Positions 58,558 through 64,000 of a stretch of DNA of 64,000 nt are shown in pieces (the first letter of the stretch is position 1; each line of letters opens with the position of its first letter). The translations under genes and the position numbers were made by a program. The notes below the pieces were generated by a model. The model saw only the letters and a program-made list of their open reading frames with translations, was not told where the DNA came from and ran no database searches. The DNA is from Pezizomycotina sp. ARF18 (taxonomy: Eukaryota > Ascomycota). Location of the stretch: the NCBI GenBank assembly GCA_002224055.1, contig AZLU01000043.1:172895-236894 (forward strand), given 5' to 3'.

Positions 58558-59037
58558 TTACATCTCGATAGCCCTGTAGCGCGCTGCGAAGCCTCTGAGA
58601 GTCGTGAGCACAAGGTGGCTCTTATCCATTGCGTAATAGATGAAGCGAGAGGGAAGTTTCGGATCTCGGCTCCCATCTTCCTGTTTCAACGGCTTCAACC
58701 GTAGGGCGGTTAGATAGCGGTACAAGCGTGGCCGGGCTCGCAGCTCGCTAAGCCGTTCTTCAAGGGATGTGAGATAAGATTGGTATAAAATTCTCTCAGC
58801 GTTAACTGAAACAGCAAAACTATAGCGATTTCTGTACGCTTTGTCACACACAATCGGCCGCAGCACAAGGAAGGACACCCGGTGCCGACCAAGACGGAAG
58901 CTCGAAACAAAGACATGAAAATAAACATTGTGGCCAAAGAAAAAGCTTCTCGTGAACAATAAAAAGCGCGAAACCCCCTTCCTCGTCGTTTTCGCGAAGC
59001 ACTTTAAGAACTTCGCCGTGTCAAAATAAACATTCAA
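58558..59037 (-). CDS. Hypothetical ORF, weak support
   Basis: A single 159-codon frame from ATG 59037 with hydrophobic and basic composition (FLLFTRSFFFGHNVYFHVFV; SLEERLSELRARPRLYRYLT). No domain, no intron signals and no paralogue in the window. Kept only because of its length. Confidence 0.2.
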   Translation of the reverse strand: MNVYFDTAKFLKCFAKTTRKGVSRFLLFTRSFFFGHNVYFHVFVSSFRLGRHRVSFLVLRPIVCDKAYRNRYSFAVSVNAERILYQSYLTSLEERLSELRARPRLYRYLTALRLKPLKQEDGSRDPKLPSRFIYYAMDKSHLVLTTLRGFAARYRAIEM

Positions 59038-59077
59038 TGCGATTTATGCCAATGCAATAATCCCCCCCTTCCGCCTT

Positions 59078-59891
59078 TCACCGACATCTCTCCAAAGCCA
59101 CTAAATTTCCGTCCTCCGAATCTGAATCCGACCCGTCTTCCTCGGATGACTTTCCGCTTAGCGCGTGCTCCAACAGCGTCTGGTTCTGGGAAAGCAATAG
59201 CTGGTTTGTACCGTCAACGACTGGTTCTGGATCATCAGGAACTGCTTGTCGTCCCGGAGAGATTGATTTTCCGACATGAGCGTTCGACCTTTGACGCAGG
59301 GATTGGATCGATGGGTCGGGTGACTGTCGAGGTAGATTAACAGGCTCGGCTGGCGCCGCTGGTGCTGACGACGTATTTCCATCGACCTTCAAGCTCTTGG
59401 CGGAAGCAGAAGTGGTAGTGGTCGTCTCTTTACTGGTAGCGGTTTCCGTGCTGGTGGTATCCGACTCCTTACTAGTCTTCATATGAGAGCTACTTGAAGT
59501 CCCACTCGACCCTGAATCTCCATCCTTGACCTTAATCCCCACCCTCTTCAAAACCTCCACCCAAACGCCCGGCAGCTCTATCCCATATGCTTCCTCAGCT
59601 CCTCACGCTCGCTTATCGTCAAGCGTCTTTCCTGGCAGTCTTCGGTGAAGTGCCCTTGCTTCCAGCAGTTGTGACAGGTGACTGTCTCGATGAGGGTCGA
59701 GTAGGAATAGTCCGGGACCGGGACACCGAGGCGGATGCGAGCCTGTTCGCGGGATCGAAGGGACCTCTTCGGGAGAGGGCAGTGGCGGGGTTGTGCGAGG
59801 TGGACCAGCAGTTGAAGCAGATGGACGGACGGCGGTGGGAGCGTCTCGAGGAGACGGGTGAGAGAACTGTGCTGGAAGTTGGCGTCGACAT
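59078..59891 (-). CDS. CCHC zinc-knuckle/coiled-coil protein, copy K
   Basis: ATG 59891 (MSTPTSSTVLSPVSSRRSHR). Knuckle 1 CFNCWSTSHNPAT-C (the final Cys lies one base off-frame), then LPKRSLRSREQARIRLGVPV, PDYSYSTLIETV, knuckle 2 CHNCWKQGHFTEDC and ISEREELRKHMG. A G run one base short (ATGGGATAG) makes a false stop, after which IELPGVWVEVLKRVGIKVKD continues. A Ser/Thr-rich middle follows, then an Asn/Gln/Leu coil (ENQSLRDDKQFLMIQNQSL, NQLLLSQNQTLLEHAL) and an acidic tail (SSEEDGSDSDSEDG) to 59078. The SUMO-interaction motif of other members is not evident, although the acidic Ser tail could substitute. Both knuckles match C-x2-C-x4-H-x4-C exactly. Confidence 0.65.
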
Positions 59892-62178
59892 GGTTCTCTC
59901 GGGTCTATGACAGTTGAGGATTCGGAGATTCTGCTGTAATGATGAAGCTTTTGTGAAGAGCTTCGTGGAGATCTTCGCGCAGGAGAGACGCGGATAGAAA
60001 GGGAAACAATGGAAACTAGATTTAGGGAATCGAATGGACTTCTAAGGAATAAAAACGACTGAAGTAATAAATTAATAAACATAAAAAGTAAAAATACGCA
60101 GCAGCAAAATACGCAAAACGTTCAAATTTACTCAAGTAATCCATCGCCACCAGCAACTCTCCCAATTTATTCACAACACCGCCAAAACAAAAAAAAAAAA
60201 AAAAATATGCCAGCCAATTCACGCCAACATGCAGAACTCCGTCGGGAGGTTTTCGACGCTAGAATCTTCTTACGGCCGTTATCCAACGTTAACGTTCGGA
60301 TAGAATGAGATAGATGGAGGAGTTTATACCCAATAATTAAACCAAGTCTAAAGAAATGTAATACACGGCACGCAGAAACCATTGGAGTACAACTATATGA
60401 CAAATTCAAACTAATATAACGACAAGGTTGGTGCAGTAAGATGCCCCGGCCGAAGGATGACAAGCGCAACCCGCAAATATTAGAGATTGTGAAGAAAAAC
60501 ATCGAAGAATGCTAACACCAAAACTTCTTGGATTGGTACTTAACCTGGGTACATGCGGCCTAATCGGATTTTTGAGAATCTAACTTAAGTGTCTATCTAA
60601 GCTTTTTTTTTTTATTTTTTTTTTTTTTTTTTGATTATCACAGGTTGGCAAGACTCAGAAAGTTTTTATTCCTCATAGAGGTTTTATGGTGATATTAAAT
60701 GTTTACATTATCCAAGGTTAGGCACGATGGCTGCACCGCAGAAGATTTGACGATAAACTTGGACGCAAGTGTTGTGAAGACATTCCTCTTGTGTCTCCAG
60801 TTATCTCTTGTGTTTTTTTTTCTTTTTTTTTGGTTGTACCGCCAAATTTTTCATTCTGGATCTCGACTTTACCGCTAGCCTCGCGGAAACAGCCACGAGA
60901 AAACCGATGCTCTTTAGATATTATTAATTTTCAGCCTAATACTGAGTGGTCTCTAAGCACGAGAGCCATGTGACTGTGGCTCTATGCTAATCTCTCTACT
61001 TAATAAAAGCTCAAGACTTCCTCTAGTGCCTGTCCGCCAAAATCGCGATACTCGATGAGGCTATACAGTTGAGTAAACCATTGCTGTGGTTCGAAAAAAT
61101 AGCGGCAAGCCGGGCCTTACAGCAAAATATCTATAGATTACCCGGGATCTTTAACAAGACTTTCAACGGAGTCCTGCATGTCATTAGGCAGGAAAACCCC
61201 AAAAGAGAGAGAAGAAAGAAGGAAGGAAAGATTCACCAGTATGCGAGTTTGATTTACCTGGAAATATGGCTATATTAGAGAAAAACAATATTCGACATTT
61301 CATATCGTCTCTGTTGGGCGGCTTGGCCGCAACGGATCAGTGTCGGGAGCCACTATACGCCTTATCCGGGGAATTTGCAACTTTATATACTGCCCGAGCA
61401 ACAAGTAAGAAACCTAAGCGCCCCCAAATGAACACAGGGTTAATGGGGCTATTGCGGCACCCAGATATAATTATCCAGCGTTATCTAGCGCCCTCGAATC
61501 ATGAATAGGCTTAGATTTTACAAACCTTCGCTATTTTTTTTTTTTTTTTTTTTTTTTTTTTGAAGTGAATAGATGGAGATCTGGCGCTCTAATGTACTAT
61601 ATAACAACCGTCTTGACTAAATAAGACCGAACGAAGTCGGCATATGAAACGTTATTCTATAATACTACAGTACACTCGCCGGTGATTGCAAATTTCTACC
61701 TAGTTTTCTTTCGGTTCGTAGCTTTGCTATCTTTCAGTGTCGGTCATCTTAGGAAAAACAAACAGAAAAACTCGAGCATTCATTTGTCCCCCTTAAATTC
61801 ATTACGCGCAATGAAGACCCAGGGAAAAATCCTGTTATCCTTTGATTCTCGCTGTTCCCGTTCGTAAGTGCAGGCGCCCAACACCTGCCCGTGTTGATAG
61901 AAGTTCCTCCTGATACCAAAGCGTATGATGACCCGACCTTCCTCTTGACTGTCGTCCGCCGGTCTATATCATCATTACTCCTGATGAATGATTAACGATT
62001 TACTCTGCCCGGCCAAGAGTGGCATGCTGCCTCGGACGCCAAAATTGCCAAGGACGGTAATGCGGAATATTTGCAAGTAATGGCGATGAGTCCAAGGACG
62101 GATCAAACTTGGTTGCACTGGATATTCGTATAACAGCAATTCTTACGGAGACAAGCACCAGACGCTAGGGGCTGCTGG
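59892..62178. other. Gene-free stretch with T tracts
   Basis: No supported gene. T-rich tracts at about 60603-60632 (with one A) and T28 at 61534-61561. Short plus-strand frames at 61069-61508 and 61682-61867 were not accepted. Confidence 0.4.
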
Positions 62179-62478
62179 CGCAGATGTATGGTATGATATC
62201 TAATAATGTAGGATGGGATCGAACTTATAGATTTGACTACAGAACTAACTAGACTAACTGAGGGAATACACGATACTATATATAATAAACTAATAATACT
62301 ATAATCTTAATATAATATATATAGTCTGCCTCGACGGCTCGTAGAGCCTTATCGTTAATCTCCTTAACATCTATAGCTAAGATCTTAATATCTCTAGCTA
62401 AAGTTCCTTATTCCTTAGCTATATAAGTATTACCTCGATACCTATAGATTTATTATACTCTTTAGTATACCTAATAGC
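62179..62478 (-). repeat. 3' LTR of the copia element
   Basis: Defined by about 300 bases of similarity to 11829-12128 and by its position just beyond the RNase H region. Terminal dinucleotides are obscured by RIP. Confidence 0.65.
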
Positions 62479-63532
62479 TAGTACCTCCTTATAATAATAC
62501 TAGTAATCTTTATCCTATCTTCTTATACCTATAGCCTTTATAGCGCTATCGTAAGATATCTTTATAAGCGGTTTAGTAAGTATATCCGCGATATTATCTA
62601 ATCTTATATATTAAGGCTCGATAGTTCCTTCTTAAACTAGTTCCCTTATAAAGTAATATTATATATTCGATATACTTAGTTCTACTATAGTATTTAGGAT
62701 CCTTTATAATACTAATAGTACTTTAATTATCTATATATCTCGATACTATTAGGAGCCTTAAACTTAAAGGCTCGCTATATATCCTTTAGTATCTAAAGTA
62801 CCTAGAGAGCTTCCGTAAAGCCTCCCTATAGCTATATATTCTACCTTAGTACTACTAGTAGCTATAGTACGTTATTTCTTTAAATAGTATAAGATAGCTA
62901 TTCTTTAAACGTTACTATATAGCCGGTAGTAGATCTAAGTAAGCTTATATCTAGCCTATTAGCGTCTACGTATATATAGATCTAGTATCTTATCCTCTAT
63001 CTTAGGTATAGTACGTAAGCGTAATTAAAGGATCCTCCTAATATATAGTACTCTTCTTACTACCTTCTTATAAGTAGTTTACTTTCGCTAACGTATTACC
63101 TAACGTCGAGATAGCGAAGGTATTAGTTAGCCTAGTAAATAGAGTATAGATTAAACTTCTCTATTATCGATACTATACTACTAGTATAGTATCCTAATCT
63201 CGTTTAAGGATACTCCCTTTCTATAGGAGTACTAATCCTAGGAAGTATCCTTAAGCCTAAATCTTAAGAAGCGATTATATATATATAGACTAATATAGTA
63301 CTAGGCGACGTTAATTTCTAGACCTAGTCGTTCTACCTATATACCTAAAAGAATACTAGCCCTATATCCTTTATCTTAAAGTATAAACTAAGATTCGCTT
63401 AAGTATCGACTTTATATTTATTAGATCTAGCTATTAATAGATTATTATACGTAGATAATTATTATTAGCTAATAATCCTTACTATAAATAAGCTATTATT
63501 AAGCCGATAAACTTTAAACTTTAGTAAATTTA

Positions 63533-63594
63533 AAACTAAGGTAATTTTCTATATTATTTTTAAGGTAACTATTTAAGGCCTATATAGAGTTTTA
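63533..63594 (-). other. Decayed copia reverse-transcriptase motif
   Basis: LYxGLKxLPxKxY pattern with three stops at positions where the family has Gln, Arg and Trp. This anchors the element as Ty1/copia and gives its orientation. Confidence 0.75.
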
Positions 63595-64000
63595 TTAACT
63601 AAACTAATCTATTAATTCCGCTTTTTTAGAGGCCTACGATAATTCTCTACTTTAGTTTAGGTATAAGAAAGGTATTATATTATCTACTTATATTTAAGAT
63701 CGAGCTAGGCTACTAATATAAAGAATAGCCTTACTATTAATATCTTAGCTACGGTACGTATATCTTTATAATTAATCCCTTACTTCTATATTAAAGCCTT
63801 AAGTAACTAGTTCGACTTAAGTTATAATCTAACCGGTAGTATCGCGCTTATACTTAAATACCTTTTATTCATCGACGATATTATCTTTAGAAGGAAATCT
63901 TAAGAATTATAGGTTTTTATACGTCTTATTCTTTAATCAAAATAGTTCTCGATCATCGATATACGCTATTCTTTTAGTTTATAGAGCTGTATAGCCTCTT

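Larger units (their letters stand above)
62179..64000 (-). mobile_element. RIP-degraded Ty1/copia retrotransposon, partial (3' end)
   Basis: Extends past the right edge. On the minus strand, pol motifs appear as decayed codons: at 63594-63533 the RT block reads LYIGLK-stop-LP-stop-K-stop-Y, i.e. the copia LYGLKQxPRxWY block with Gln and Trp codons turned to stops. About 63390-63330 resembles the KDLG..LLGI-x-x-ER block. At 62872-62827 KxRTIATSSTKVEYIAI matches the copia RNase H motif (TVALSTTEAEYMAL type). The region is extremely poor in CA and TG, the RIP signature. About 300 bases at 62179-62478 match the solo LTR at 11829-12128 and form the 3' LTR. Confidence 0.85.

Noticed and set aside
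16376-59891. CCHC genes as gag genes of retrotransposons
   Set aside because: No protease, integrase or reverse transcriptase lies next to them, no LTRs flank them, and their SUMO-type motifs and coils are not typical of gag. A domesticated gag origin remains possible.
59603-60082. 159-codon minus frame rich in Pro/Ser
   Set aside because: Out of frame with the CCHC knuckles of copy K, which occupy the same bases with conserved C and H spacing.
1-64000. tRNA, rRNA or CRISPR features
   Set aside because: No cloverleaf-like segment with a T-loop consensus, no rRNA core sequence and no regularly spaced repeats were seen by reading; a dedicated tRNA scan could still find one.

Overview
The window looks like accessory DNA from a filamentous ascomycete (Pezizomycotina). 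The genes are small and split by short introns with GT..AG ends and CTAAY-like branch points. There are fungal rhodopsin/PTH11-type membrane proteins, lineage-restricted small secreted proteins, and a Ty1/copia element whose codons have decayed as expected from RIP (C-to-T and G-to-A). No rRNA, tRNA, CRISPR or bacterial operon structure was seen.

Layout. 0-1 kb: edge of an unrecognised gene. 1.5-11.5 kb: tandem array of five minus-strand paralogues encoding paired C2H2 fingers plus a leucine-rich coiled coil. 11.8-12.1 kb: solo copia LTR. 12.5-13.5 kb: PTH11-like receptor. 16.4-23 kb: a three-knuckle CCHC gene on the plus strand facing at least four decayed head-to-tail minus-strand relatives. 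26.0-32.2 kb: two full CCHC genes in opposite orientation, with a small secreted protein and a decayed CCHC gene between them. 35.1-37.0 kb: decayed membrane receptor split by a TA-flanked inverted-repeat transposon. 38.5-39.6 kb: YeeE/YedE sulfur transporter. 42.7-48.1 kb: three secreted-protein genes (one strongly Cys-rich) and another CCHC gene. 48.6-51.2 kb: two CCHC genes, tail to tail. 52.4-58.3 kb: three-member family of small secreted proteins. 59.1-59.9 kb: CCHC gene. 62.2-64 kb: RIP-decayed copia pol, running off the right edge.

The most novel content is two locally expanded zinc-finger families. The CCHC family has two or three zinc knuckles separated by a conserved linker (RE-x-LR-x-x-L-x-x-P-x-P). 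Several members also have a SUMO-interaction-like motif (LIDLSDD type) and a C-terminal coiled coil. Such proteins could be nucleic-acid-binding, oligomerising, SUMO-linked nuclear proteins; this is inference. The C2H2 family has fingers plus a zipper, like transcription factors. With the secreted-protein families and the transposons, the region resembles a fast-evolving host-interaction compartment.

Important caution: almost every gene, including the conserved YeeE transporter, is broken by single-base frameshifts, most of them consistent with one missing base, often in a G or C run, while the encoded protein stays well conserved on both sides. This points either to uncorrected long-read assembly errors or to wholesale recent pseudogenisation. 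Gene spans below follow the conserved protein across such shifts. Product calls are by reading alone.
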